Assembly: GCF_050003625.1 (NCBI RefSeq)
Contig: NC_134397.1
Span: 195,259,063-195,323,062 of the forward strand
DNA: 64,000 nt
Direction: 5' to 3'
DNA from: Haematobia irritans
Lineage: Eukaryota; Arthropoda; Insecta; Diptera; Muscidae
Shown: one piece after another, positions 35,095-47,229 of the stretch
Position numbering within the stretch: position 1 is the stretch's first letter
Layout: every line of letters starts with the position of its first letter
Position numbers and translations under genes: made by a program
The notes under the pieces: model-generated
Told to the model about the DNA's origin: nothing
Database searches by the model: none
The model's input: the letters and a program-made list of their open reading frames with translations, nothing else

Positions 35095-37010
35095 ACAAAA
35101 TTTTTACAATATTTTCTATAGAAATAAAATTTTGACAAAATTTTCTATAGAAATAAAATTTTGACCAAATTTTCTATAAAAGTAAAATTTTGACCAAATT
35201 TGCTATCGAAATAGAATTATGACTAAATTTTTAAAGAAATAAAATATTGACAAATTTTTCGATAGAAATAAAATGTTGACAAAATTTTCTATACAAATAA
35301 AATTTTGAGAAAATTTTCTATAGAAATTGAGAAAATATTCTATAGAAATAAAATTTTGACAAAATTTTCTATAGAAATAAAATTTTGACAAAATTTTATA
35401 TATAAATGTAATTTTGACAAAATTTCCTATGTAAATATAATATTGAAAAAATTTTCTATAGAAATAAATTTTTAACAAAGTTTTCTATAGAAATAAAATT
35501 TTGACAAAATTTTCTATAGAAATAAAATTTTGACAAAATTTTCTACAGAAATAAAATTTTGACAAAATTTTCTATAGAAATAAAATTTTGACAAAATTTT
35601 CTATAGAAATAAAATTTTAACAAAATTTTCTATAGAAGTAAAATGTCAACAAAATTTTATATAAAAATTAAATTTTGACAAAATTTTCTATAGAAATAAA
35701 ATTTTGACAAAATTTTCTGTAGAAATAAAATTTTGACAAAATTTTCTATAGAAATAAAGTTTTGACAAAATTTTTGACGAAATTTTCTATAGAAATAAAA
35801 ATTTAAGAAAGTTTCTTACAGAAATAAATTTTTAACAAACTTTTCTATAGAAATAAAATGTTGACAAAATTTTCTACAGAAATAAAATTTTGACAAAATT
35901 TTCTATAGAACTAAAATTTTGACAAAATTTTCTATAGAAATAAAATTTTAACAAAATTTTCTATAGAAGTAAAATGTCAACAAAATTTTCTATAGAAATT
36001 AAATTTTGACAAAATTTTCTGTAGAAATAAAATTTTGACAAAATTTTCTATAGAAATAAAATTTTGACAAAATTTTCTGCAGAAATAAAATTTTGACAAA
36101 GTTTTCTATAGAAATAAAGTTTTGACAAAATTTTTCATAGAAATAAAATTTTGACAAAATTTTCTAGAGAAATAAAATTTTGACAAAATTTTCTATAGGA
36201 ATAAAATTTTGAAAATTTCTTACAGAAATAAATTTTTGATAAAATTTTCGATAAATATAAAATTTTGGACAAAATTTTCGATATAAATAAAGTTTTGACA
36301 AAATTTTCGATATAAATAAAGTTTTGAATAAATTTTCTGTAGAAATAAAATTTTGAGAAAATTTACTATAGAAATAAAGTTTTGGCAAAATTTTCTATAG
36401 AAATAAAATGGTGACAAAATTTTCTATAGAAATAAAATTTTGACGAAATTTTCTATAAAAATAAAATTTTAACAAAATTTTCTATACAAATAAAATGTTG
36501 ATAAAATTTTCTATAGAAATAAAATGTTGATAAAATTTTCGATAAAAATAAAATTTTAACAAAATTTTCTATATAAAGTTTTGAATAAATTTTCTATAGA
36601 AATAAAATTTTGACAAAATTTTCTAAAGAAATTAAATTTTGGGAAAATTTTCTATAGAAATAAAATTTTGACAAAATTTTCTATAGAAATAAAATTTTGA
36701 CAAAATATTCTATAGAAATAAAATTTTGACAAAATATTCTATAGAAATAAAATTTTGACAAAATATTCTATAGAAATAAAATTTTGACAAAATTTTTCAT
36801 AGAAATAAAATTTTGACAAAATTTTCTATAGAAATAAAATTTTGACAAAATTTTCTATAGGAATAAAATTTTGACGAAATTTTCTATAGAAATAAAAATT
36901 TAAGAAAATTTCTTACAGAAATAAATTTTTGATAAAATTTTCGATAAAAATAAAATTTTGACAAAATTTTCGATATAAATAAAGTTTTGAATAAATTTTC
37001 TGTATAAATA
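35095..37010. repeat. 29-bp satellite array, block 5
   Basis: About 66 units, more diverged than block 3. Variants such as TTTTCGATATAAATAAAG recur, so subfamilies exist. A segment of about 700 bp recurs with similar variants (TTTCTTACAGAAATAAATTTT at about 35811, 36217 and 36905), suggesting higher-order duplication. Confidence 0.93.
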
Positions 37011-37979
37011 ACATTGCACTAAATCTTTATTTCAATCTATAATACGATCATTTAAGTTTGAATGAAAACTTATATACATCAAACGAAAGGCCAGAGTTTA
37101 GGCTTTCAAACTGCGTATAAAAAAACCTGGGTGTAATCGAAGACTTTTTGAGATATAACGATAATAACAAAAAATTAGGTTCAAAATTTCTTATTTTTAT
37201 TTATATCTCCCAAACTAAATTAAATATTTAAAAAATATATTTTGCGTATAAAAGTGCATAAAATAAGCTTTCATATGACACCAAGTTTGTTTAGATTGGA
37301 CCAATTGCTGACCCTTTGGAAGGCTATATCTCAAGACCCGGGTATTTCCGGGACAAAAATTTTTTGGACCAAAAACAAAAAGAAAATTTTGACAAAATTA
37401 GCCGAGTTTGGAACGAGTCACAAAAAATCAAAATTCTATTTTGCAGATTGATAAAAGTAGACTTTGTTAGTCGACAAAAAGTGGTGGTGTGGGTTCATAA
37501 ATACAAAATATATTAAAAAACAAAACTTATTTTCCTATACACTTTCTCGGATTTACGAGGTGTAGTCCACTTTGATTACATATGAACATATGAGGCCCAA
37601 TTTAATCCGGCATTACTTCAAAGAAATTGGACTTTGACTTGACCCGATGTGTGTCTTCTTTTCGTCTCCAGACTTTAAGAAGACATTTGGTGGAGTCAAA
37701 TAACTTTTTAGAAAAAAATCGTTTATGGCTGACATGTGATAATTTTCCATAATCCTTAGTTCCCTTTAAAGCTAATATTTCAGCTATGATTGAAACTAAC
37801 AGAGCGCGTTAATTTCAATCTCAGATACTCTCATATCACCAAAATAGTGTTTGACGTCTTTTACACCCACAGTAATGCTTACGTTAGTTCAGAGTATTCT
37901 TCAAGTATAGGATAACTTATTCCCAAAATATATCCCTGTAATTTCAAACACACCTTTGAAATGAAAAATGGTACGCTGC
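37011..37979. other. No gene seen; starts with a transposon-end fragment
   Basis: The first 65 bp are an inverted copy of about 31885-31970 (CTTTATTTCAATCTATAATA). The rest has one 69-codon frame (37242-37451) without a recognised domain and without an ATG at its start. Confidence 0.45.
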
Positions 37980-38239
37980 TTAACCTTTTGATATCCACCT
38001 CAGTAATGCTGGTGACATTTCTGAGGGTTTCAAAGCTTCTCTAAGTGGTTTCACTGCAATGTGGAACGCCGTTCGGACTCGGCTATAAAAAGGAGGTCCC
38101 TTGTCATTGAGCTTAACATGGAATCGGGCAGCACTCAGTGATAAGAGAGAAGTTCACCACTGTGGTATCACAATGGACTGAATAGTCTAAGTGAGTCCGA
38201 TACATCGGGCTGCCACATAACCTAACCTAACCTAACCTT
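37980..38239 (+). repeat. 3' tail of a non-LTR retrotransposon, solo
   Basis: Includes GGTATCACAATGGACTGAAT, GGGCTGCCACATAACCTAAC and a terminal (CCTAA)n run. The same tail ends the non-LTR relic at 59640-59700, so this is a 5'-truncated copy or a SINE using that tail. The (CCTAA)n run belongs to this element and is not telomeric. Confidence 0.75.
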
Positions 38240-38829
38240 TTGATATATAGAAATTTTCCCAATAAAAAGACAAAATGAAATATTTAATTATGTTATCCGG
38301 GAATTAGGCTACTTTCATATGTATATCTTTTCGCCCACATCTAAGGAAACTGAATTAAAGGAATCATTTGTGGTTGACATGAGAACATTTTCCTAAATCC
38401 TGAGTGCTCTCTGTAAAATTAATATCGTGCTCATCTTGCACACTGAGTTCGTAAGGTTCAATTCCAGACACTTCCAAGAAGCGGCACGTTTTACACTCAT
38501 AGAGATACTGTCGTTAGATCAGAGTGTTCAGACCTACTAAAACTTGGCCTTAAGTGTAATCCTGTACAATGCCTAATATGCCTGTAACGCCTTTGAAACG
38601 AAAGTGGAAAGCTGGATAATTCTTTTATGTTCAGAAGTTTCCTATGATTTCGCTATGATATTTTGGAACACACTAAGTTTTTAACAAAACCCAAAATCTC
38701 AAAAGCTTAATTGTTCGAAGACACATTTGGCATTTTGAATTTGAATGCATCCCAGAAAAATTGATTGTTATTCAATTCAGTGAATCTTTATGATAAATAT
38801 TTTGTCTTCACTTCACTTTCTAGATTCCT
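38240..38829. other. No gene seen
   Basis: Mixed-composition DNA with no open frame of note and no repeat recognised. Confidence 0.5.
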
Positions 38830-39320
38830 CCGGACCTGTATGGAGTAGTCGATGTTTTCTTCTCTTCTTATTGTTGTTGTTGTTGGCACAAAGGGAAATT
38901 ATTACTTAATCTCATGCATGCGGCGACTACGACGACGACAACCCAACCGGGGTCGAGGAGAAGTGACGACACCAAAAACAAAATATCAAATAAACAATGT
39001 TACACACACACAAACAAATATAAACACACGCGTACGAATATACGACCGTTTAAAGAAAAACACCACAAAAGCGAACCGTGAACCGTCCGTCCCTTCTTTT
39101 CTTTTATATTTGTACACTTTTCCGATTAATTTTTTTTTTTTTGATTGTATTAAAATGCTGATTGGATGATAGGCTGGTTGTTTTGAGTAGCACAGAAATT
39201 TTAGTTTGGTTTCGTTTAGGTAAGCTTCTCGATTATTTGAAAATTTTGAGGAGACTGACACAAGAAAGCCACTCCACACTTACGACACTGGCAAGCTGTT
39301 GGATAAACTGAACTTTCTTT
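38830..39320 (-). promoter_or_regulatory. Unique, GC-richer segment; possible 5' leader or promoter
   Basis: Less AT-rich than its surroundings, with GTTGTCGTCGTCGTAGTCGC and CAACAACAACAACAATAAG on the minus strand, as often seen in fly 5' untranslated exons, and an initiator-like TTCAGTTTATCC near 39310. It could be the leader exon of the minus-strand gene at 33071-33321. No joining splice site was established. Confidence 0.25.
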
Positions 39321-40054
39321 TTATGTTCTCCCCCAATAGTGACCACTAATTTTGATGGATACAATTTATTCACTTTGATTTTATGGAATAGTTAGTGCAC
39401 ACAGCGATTTATTCCCGCACAATAGATGGTGATGTTTTGGTTTGTTATTGGGGTCATCAATAAAAGGGAAACGCGTAAAACCATGGAGGGAGCGCGATTC
39501 CGTGGAAACAACACATTCACAATTTGATGCTAGGTTGTTTGCAAGAACACACGTAAAACGTTTTAATAAAATTTCTTGAGATTTATGTGTTAAAATCGAA
39601 TTATTTACGAATTTTTACGAATAATTAATATGTTGCTCAGATCTTGATTTGGACAGGGTTAAGATGATAGATGTACTTGACATGACATTTGGGTTGTGTT
39701 CACTAAAGCCCTAACTAATTTGTTAACATAGGCGTCGATTTATTCACAATAAAATATTATGGGACGTTATGTACAGCAAATCATGGCGTAAAGACTAGGA
39801 AATACGCATAACCCAATAAATGTCAATTCACAATGATTTTGTTTATTTGCAGTGCGCAGTCATCGCACTCAATTTCAAAGTCTAGTGACTCAATTTCTTT
39901 ATGGAAGACGAGAATTACCATAGAAATCAGGCAATTTGAATTAAAAATAGGCGTGGTTGTACACAATTTTATATGCTTTTACAATATTAGGTGTTTCATC
40001 AAAAGAACAATGGAAAGAAAACAAATTAAAAAGCACTCATTTGTCTGCAGACAA
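39321..40054. other. No gene seen
   Basis: No supported coding frame. The frame 39833-40099 has no domain and runs into the next transposon copy. Confidence 0.5.
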
Positions 40055-40795
40055 CCCTGCCAGTTCCATTTCATCATCATCGCTACCACGGACTCGTAAA
40101 TGTCACTACAACAATCGTCAACTGTGATGGGGGAAGCATATCATAAAGTACAAAATGTACATGAAAGTATTTTGCCATCACTATTGTTACAAGAGCCATT
40201 TTATATTTTGTGAAACACCAAACGCAACTAGCTTCCTACAATTTAGTTAAATAATATTGATGTTGAAGTCCTGGCAACATAGTTATTTCGCTTAAAATTG
40301 TAAAAGGTTTTTGGTGAACAACTTTTGACTTTCCAAATGGAATAAAGTGATTGTTTTTCAGATATTTTACAGACACGCTGCCTTCATCGAGAATAAAAAC
40401 ACTGACTGATAGACGCAGCAACATCCCTGCCAACATTTTTTTAATTTGGGGGCGCTTCTGAGAATCCCCACTACGTCGAAAACAGTCGTATACGATATCC
40501 AAAACTCCTCGGAAAAGCGCCGTCACTATTGAGAAGTTGTACCACGCCAAGTTACTACCAAAAAGTATCGCATGAGTTCAATTATTAGGTGCCCTTCTAG
40601 ATACATTTAGAAGGACGCCAATAAGAGCCCCTTCAAACAATCAGATAAAGTGCATTTTAAGATAGTTGTAAAAGAATCATTGTGGTCAAGTAAAACACAA
40701 TGTTTATTAATTTTATTATACATTTATAAATTCTCATAAATACAACATTTGCACGACTATCACATCACATTTAACATATTTTTATGCATTAATAA

Positions 40796-41580
40796 CCCTG
40801 CCAACATTTTTTGAATTTGGGGGCGCTTCTGAGAATCCCCAGTACGTCGAAAACAATCATATACGATATCAAAAACTCGTCGGAAAAGCGCCGTCACTAT
40901 TGAGAAGTTGTACCACGCCAAGTTACTACAAAAAGGTTTCGCATGAGTGCAATTATTAGGTGCCTTTATAGATCAATTTAGAACGACGCCAATAAGAGAC
41001 CCTCAAAACAATCAGAAAAAGCATATTTTAAGATAGTGGTAAAAGAATCATTGTGGTCGAGTAAAACACGTTTGTTTAGATATTTATTAATTTGATTAAT
41101 CATTTACAAATTCTTAAAAATATAACATTTATACCACTATCACATCACATTTAACATAATTTTTTGCATTAATGATGATGTAGAGTTACAAGTAGCGAGT
41201 TACATGTTGCAGCGTCTATCAGCCAGTGTTTTTTTCCCGATGGAGGCAGCGTGTCTGTAAAATATTTGAAAAACAATCACTTTATTCCATTTGGAAAATC
41301 AAAAATTGTTCACCACACCTTTCACAATTTTAAGCGTAAAATCTGTTTTCAGAACTATATTTTCGTTTTTATTTAAATAAAATATAACAAGCTGGTTGCG
41401 CTTGGCGTTTCACAAAAAATAAAATGGCTTTTGTAAAAGTAGTGATGGCAAAATACATGTATGAAGTACATTTTGTACTTTATGATACGCTGCCCCCCAT
41501 CACAGTAGGATGGTTGTAGTGACATTTACGAGTCTGTGGTAGCGATGAAGATGAAATGGAACTTTGAAATGCTGGCAGGG
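40796..41580 (+). mobile_element. CCCTGCCA element, complete copy C
   Basis: 785 bp from CCCTGCCAACATTTTTTG to AAATGCTGGCAGGG. Nearly identical, in inverted orientation, to 42039-42827; in the roughly 150 bp compared base by base at one end, two substitutions were seen. Confidence 0.85.
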
Positions 41581-42038
41581 AAAAGATTGATGTTGAGTTA
41601 CAAGTTGCAAGTTACATGTTGTCTATCAGCCAGTGCTTTTATTCCCAATGGAGGCAGCGTGTCTGGAAAAATATTTGAAAAACTATCACTTTATTCCATT
41701 TGGAAAGTCAAAAATTGTTCACCAATATACCTTTCACAATTTTAAGCGAAATAAATATGTTTTCAGCACTTCATTATCGTTTTTATTTAAATAACTTATA
41801 AGAAGCTAGTTGTGTTTGGTGTTTCACAAAATATAAAATGGCTCTTGTAACAATAGTGATGGCAAAATACTTCCATGTACATTTTGTACTTTTTGATATG
41901 CTTCCCCCATCACAGTTCGCGATGGTTTTGGTGACATTTACGAGTCTGTGGTAGCGATGAGGATGAAATGGAACTTTGAAATGCTTGCAGGGAGAATATG
42001 TTGATTTACACGTAGCAAGTTACATGTTGCAGTGTCTA

Positions 42039-42827
42039 CCCTGCCAGCATTTCAAAGTTCCATTTCATCTTCATCGCTACCAGAGACTCGTAAATGTCAC
42101 TACAACCATCCTACTGTGATGGGGGGCAGCATATCATAAAGTACAAAATGTACTTCATACATGTATTTTGCCATCACTACTTTTACAAAAGCCATTTTAT
42201 TTTTTGTGAAACGCCAAGCGCAACCAGCTTGTTATATTTTATTTAAATAAAAACGAAAATAAAGTTCTGAAAACATAGATTTTACGCTTAAAATTGTGAA
42301 AGGTATATTGGTGAACAATTTTTGATTTTCCAAATGGAATAAAGTGATTGCTTTTCAAATATTTTACAGACACGCTGCCTCCATCGAATAAAAACACTGG
42401 CTGATAGACGCTGCAACATGTAACTCGCTACTTGTAACTCTACCTCATCATTAATGCAAAAAATTATGTTAAATGTGATGTGATAGTGGTATAAATGTTA
42501 TATTTTTAAGAATTTGTAAATAATTAATCAAATTAATAAATATCTAAACAAACGTGTTTTACTCGACCACAATGATTCTTTCACCACTATCTTAAAATGT
42601 GCTTTTTCTGATTGTTTGGAGGGTCTCTTATTGGCGTCGTTCTAAATTGATCTATAAAGGCACCTAATAATTGCACTCATGCGAAACCTTTTTGTAGTAA
42701 CTTGGCGTGGTACAACTTCTCAATAGTGACGGCGCATTTCCGACGAGTTTTTGATATCGTATATGATTGTTTTCGACGTACTGGGGATTCTCAGAAGCGC
42801 CCCCAAATTCAAAAAATGTTGGCAGGG
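42039..42827 (-). mobile_element. CCCTGCCA element, complete copy E (inverted)
   Basis: Starts CCCTGCCAGCATTTCAAAG and ends AAAATGTTGGCAGGG. Flanked by TA on both sides (GTCTA before, TATTAG after), and the uninterrupted sequence in another copy reads GTCTATCAG. A 2-bp TA duplication on insertion is therefore plausible. Confidence 0.85.
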
Positions 42828-43514
42828 TATTAGCCGTTTGTTTTGGTGTTTCACAAAATATTAAATGGTTCTTCTAACAATAGTTATGGCAAAATACTTG
42901 TTATATTTTATTTAAATAAAAACGAAAATAAAGTTCGGAAAACATAGATATTACGCTTAAAATTGTGAAAGGTATATGTTGAACAATTCTCGACTTTCCA
43001 AATAGAATAAAGTGATCGTTTTTCAAATATTTTTCCAGGCACGCTGTCTCCATCGAAAATAAACAAACTTGCTGATAGACGCTGCAATATGTAACTTGCT
43101 ACTTAAAACTCAACATCATTCTTTTATTAATGCAAAACATTATGTTAAATGTGATGAGATAAACGGAAAAATGTTATATTTATAAGAATTTATAAATGTT
43201 TAATCATGTTAATAAACATCTACACAATCGTGTTTTACTTGACCACAATGATTCTTTTACAACTACCTTAAAATTCACTTTTTCTGATAATTTGAAGGGG
43301 CTCTTATTGGCGTAGTTCTCAATTGATCTTAAAAGGCGCCTAATAATTGCTCTGATGAGAAACTTTTTGTAGAAACTTGGCGTGGTACAACTTCTCAATA
43401 GTGACGGCGCTTTTCCGAGGAGTTTTGGATATCGTATACGGTTGTTTTCGACGTGGTGGGTATTCTCTGTAGTGCCGTCAAATTCAAAAAATTTTGGCAG
43501 GGATGAGCCCACCT

Positions 43515-43973
43515 CAGAGAATGAAGCCGTCGTGTCACGCCGCCGATTTTAGCCGTCGCCGACCCGTTTTTAGCAGTCGACGCCGCCGCCGAATATGCCG
43601 ATTCATCTCGACTCAAATTTAGCCGCCAATTAATCTAAAATATTGATTTATATCAGAAAAATTTAATAATATTTGTTATAGTTTTTGCCAAAATTTTGAA
43701 CTTCCCACTTTCAATCAATTAGTATCAAGTTGCTATAATAGTTTTATAAAAATTTACCTCAAAAAATTTGAATGAAATGTAAATTTGATTGTAAGATTGG
43801 TTGTACAACTAATCTCATTACAATTCGGAAAACTTCAAATTGATTTAATAATAGATAATTTTGCGCCGCCGAACAGACAAATTTTTATCGGCTCAGCCGT
43901 CAAGCCGCCGCCGCCGGAGGCAAAAATTTAATGTTTGCCGCCGCCGACAAAAATGGGTCGGCATCATTCTCTG
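43515..43973. mobile_element. hAT-type MITE with GCCCACCT target duplication
   Basis: 459 bp. The left end CAGAGAATGAAGCCG and right end CGGCATCATTCTCTG are near-perfect inverted repeats, flanked by an exact 8-bp duplication GCCCACCT (43507-43514 and 43974-43981). The subterminal regions are GCCGCCGCCGA-rich; the middle is AT-rich. Typical of non-autonomous hAT elements. It lies 374 bp before the start codon of the PWWP gene. Confidence 0.92.
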
Positions 43974-43981
43974 GCCCACCT

Positions 43982-44346
43982 ATTGTTGTAATTTGTTGAC
44001 TCGACAATGACGCTGGTTGTGCATTCGAACGCCGTCACTAACAATTAACTTCATCATAAAGATGGTACCTTAAAAGCGCTCCAATCAAACAATTTACACC
44101 CCCCAACACGTCTTACCTGTGACAATCACCGGCCCTTGTGTGTCGATGATCTTCGTTGGGCCAGACGTATTCGTGATGTGGTGAGGGGAACGGTGGAACG
44201 CTTTTGAATTAGGATAGAGAAAAGAACAACTACCACAGGAAACATTAGCTTGTCATAAAAAGTTTGGATATTCGGAATTCTTCGCACACCACAAAAAGTA
44301 TAAATTAATTCTTCATTTCCAAATTCTTCAGAGCTAAGTTATTACC
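43982..44346 (+). promoter_or_regulatory. 5' flank and leader of the PWWP/IBD gene
   Basis: 365 bp between the hAT MITE and the start codon. No TATA box is obvious. Start context is TTACCATGG, close to the insect consensus. The core promoter must lie here or beyond the MITE. Confidence 0.4.
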
Positions 44347-46294
44347 ATGGTCAAAGAGAAGAAACAATTCAACATTGGAGACTTGGTATTCGCCAAAGTC
44401 AAGGGCTACCCAGCGTGGCCAGCGAAAATTACTAGATACAACAACAAAAAGTATAATGTATACTTCTATGGAACGGGGGAGACCGCCAATATTAAGGTTG
44501 AAGATCTCTTCCAATACAAAGAGAACAAGGAAAAGCTGGCTACTGATAAAAACATGAAACGCAGTAACTTTCGTGAAGCCATGGAACAAATTGAGGCCGC
44601 ACTTAACGGTGAAGATTCGGCGCCCATTGATTTGCCTGCTGTTGTGGCAGGGGGTGCGGATACCACAATCGATAATTCACAATTGGATATAAAATTTGAG
44701 AGCACAATGGATGAAAGTGCCTTAAATGCCACAACCGCCGGTGGCATGGAAGAGTCACAAATAGAAATGGCTCAAGAAGAGGATGAAATACCTGTTGATG
44801 CCGCTAATGATATACAGCAGGAGGAAAAAGTATTAAAATCAGATGCTGAACCTGTGGCAACTGGACCTGAAGGCGAGGTTGTTAGCCGTAGCGGTCGTAA
44901 AATTAAAGTGAAACGTTATATGGATGATGTTGGTGATTCGAATGCAGTTAATGCTCATGCTCCACCTACGAAGAAGAAAGTCCCAGCAGAAGGTAATTGG
45001 AAACCCCTATATTATTTCATGTATTGAGAAAAATCTTCGATCCTATTAAAAGCTTCATTTTTACCAACATCCATAGTCCATAGTGTGCCACGTCCTTCGG
45101 ACTATAGAGATGATGAGCTAAACATAGGATAACACATCTCTCGTTGATAGTAAAGAACTATACCAGCTGTGGTGTTAAAAAAGTAAAATAGAGTGTGAAG
45201 TGTTTCAATTATAAGAGACAACCAAACTCGTGTAGAATAGGGCCTGAATGAAATTGCAATGATAATTTCAACTTTTCAACCATAACACATACCTTAAATT
45301 TGAATTACTTATCCATTCATTTTATTTTCCAGGTATAACACACCATGAAACTAAAACCAAAACGGGCAAGAAAATTGTTTCAAATTCCAAACCGGTTGCC
45401 ACAATTACACCTACTGTTAAATCCGGCGGCAAAACTGAAGTACTCAATAATCTATTATTGGCATTTGTACCTCCAGCTAGATGTGTTGGCATCAAGTTGG
45501 ATTATCTGAAACCAGAATCATTTGAAACCCCTGAAGAGAAATTAATGTGGGAAGAAAATGCGCAAAAGGAAGCCGAGGAACTTAAAGTGAAACTGGAAAT
45601 GGGAACCGTAAAAGTCGATTCAGTTATGGATCGTGTAGTGGTGAATCCGCAAAGGTCTAAAATTCACCGAGAAGCCGCAAATCGTTTTACCAATCAAATC
45701 ATGGAACAGGAGGATGCTCTAATTATAGAGCGTGATTTTGTATTACTTTCAAGTCAATTGAGAGATTGTTTGGGCTTAAAACGGGCCGATGTGGATCGTT
45801 GTTTGGGTATCCTTAAGCAATACAAAGAATTCCAATTAACCAAGATGATACTATTGCGGAATCCTGACTGCGTTGACATTATACGACGTATGAGACGTTA
45901 TATTGGCAATTTGAAGCTATGGGATTTAACCGAAGAAGAAGAAAATGAATTCAAAGCTAAAGCAGAAATTATACGCTCCGAAGCTGTTTTGATCTATAAC
46001 AACTTTAAAAAAATATTCGGTCCTTGTACCTCCTCGCACTTTTGGGACGAGTTCTATAATCAGGCACAAACATATGTAGAAAACACAAAAGACATTACCG
46101 AACAGAACCGTGTCGTCCTAACCGAGGCGATGTATAAAAAAATATGTAAAGAAAATGCTAAGAAATCGGATGCGAAATCACCGGAAGATGAGGCCGAAGA
46201 TAATACCGATGAAGCACAAACTGCTGAACAAATGATACCCAAAGAGGGAGAACAAAATCCTGTTAGTAAGGATGCAGCCATTGAGGCAAACTAA
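44347..46294 (+). CDS. JASPer: PWWP and integrase-binding-domain protein (JASPer/LEDGF family)
   Basis: Two coding exons, 44347-44992 and 45333-46294, joined across a GT..AG intron (donor CAGAAG/GTAATT, acceptor TTTTCCAG/GTATAA); phase is preserved and gives 535 residues. Residues about 8-75 are a PWWP domain (GDLVFAKVKGYPAWPAK; the name motif is PAWP here), which in this family reads methylated histone H3 lysine 36. The middle (about 90-260) is acidic and low-complexity, with a basic SGRKIKVKR patch. Residues about 345-460 match the LEDGF integrase-binding domain, a helical bundle that docks partners (DVDRCLGILKQYKEFQLTK, RRMRRYIGNLKLWDL, AVLIYNNFKKIFG). This order fits Drosophila JASPer, the partner of JIL-1 kinase on active chromatin. 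The C-terminal tail is acidic. Family assignment is firm; one-to-one orthology is inferred. Confidence 0.9.
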
Positions 46295-47229
46295 GCAATC
46301 ATGCCCATAAATTATCGTAGGATTAACACATTTAGTTGTATAGTATGTAAACCAGCTAGAAAACGACTATTTCGAAGTTTTTTTGAATTGATTATTTTAT
46401 CCATATATTACCACCAGTTTAACTCAATTTTTTGTGGGTCGTTCAATACGCAACCCAAGGACGCTACATTGTAGAAAAAAATATCTAAATTTATTTCTAA
46501 GTTATGTATTTTAAATATTTTCAGTATGTTAAATATTTTATTTTTCTACGCTTAAACAACGTAAGTCTTTTTAAATTTAGAGAAACTAATTTGAATAGAT
46601 TTTTCATTCAGAAAAACAAAACTTAACATTTTTACATCAAAATGGTGTTCATTTCAAGGAACAGTGATAAGTTTTTGTGCTTTGGTTCGTAGTTTTATCT
46701 GCTAGATTTATATGATACTAATATTCATATGATTTTATATATTGGGTAAATGAAAACTCAAATGTTTTTTTATGAGATAACTACATCCATAATTATTGTT
46801 CTGTTTTAATTTTTCAACGAGTTATAAGATTGAACGCTCGTTAATTTTTCACGCTAAACCTAAATTTGATCTATAATTAATTATATTTGGAATTAACCAA
46901 GCATTCAATAATTTAATAAAAAAAATACTTTTTTTTAAATATTGTTTTTGTAGAATTTCGGAAAGTTGTGAAGAGATCCAATTGAAATTCAATATGGGTC
47001 CTAATCAGAATCAAAAATATTTTTCTGAATTTCCGCCTTTTTCGTCTTTCGTCAAATAGCTCTTGATTGGCGTCAAAGCATGCAACTATGTCGCGCACCT
47101 TCAATCTGCGGTCTATTAATAGTGGATTGCATTACATTACACACTGGCGAAACCACTTTTCGACAAAAAGTTTGAAACTCTAATTTCCAAGAGTGAGGCG
47201 TGGTGCACACAGACCCCAGGGAACAAACG
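46295..47229. other. 3' flank of the PWWP gene; no further gene
   Basis: AT-rich 3' untranslated and intergenic DNA. A candidate polyadenylation signal AATAAA lies at 46915-46920, about 620 bp after the stop. Confidence 0.5.

Larger units (their letters stand above)
40055..43502. mobile_element. Nest of CCCTGCCA-ended inverted-repeat elements
   Basis: At least five copies of one non-autonomous element with ends CCCTGCCAACATTTTTTGAA and AAATGCTGGCAGGG. Starts: 40055 (inverted copy), 40425, 40796 and 42039. Ends: 41580, 41992, 42827 and 43502. The copy at 40796-41580 lies within the one spanning 40425-41992. Shared internal markers are GACGGCGCTTTTCCGA-like, CCATTTGGAAAGTCAAAA and GATAGACGCTGCAACATGT. 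The frames at 40236-40550, 41536-41745 and 43204-43616 are shadows of the element. The superfamily is not assigned. Confidence 0.85.

Noticed and set aside
35203..36417. Minus-strand ORFs encoding repeated FYFYRKFCQNFISIEN
   Set aside because: They are the 29-bp satellite read through three frames, with the same peptide in every block and no start or domain logic.
38219..38239. Telomere-like (CCTAA)n run
   Set aside because: It is the tail of a non-LTR element that ends the same way at about 59695; flies of this group lack this telomere repeat.
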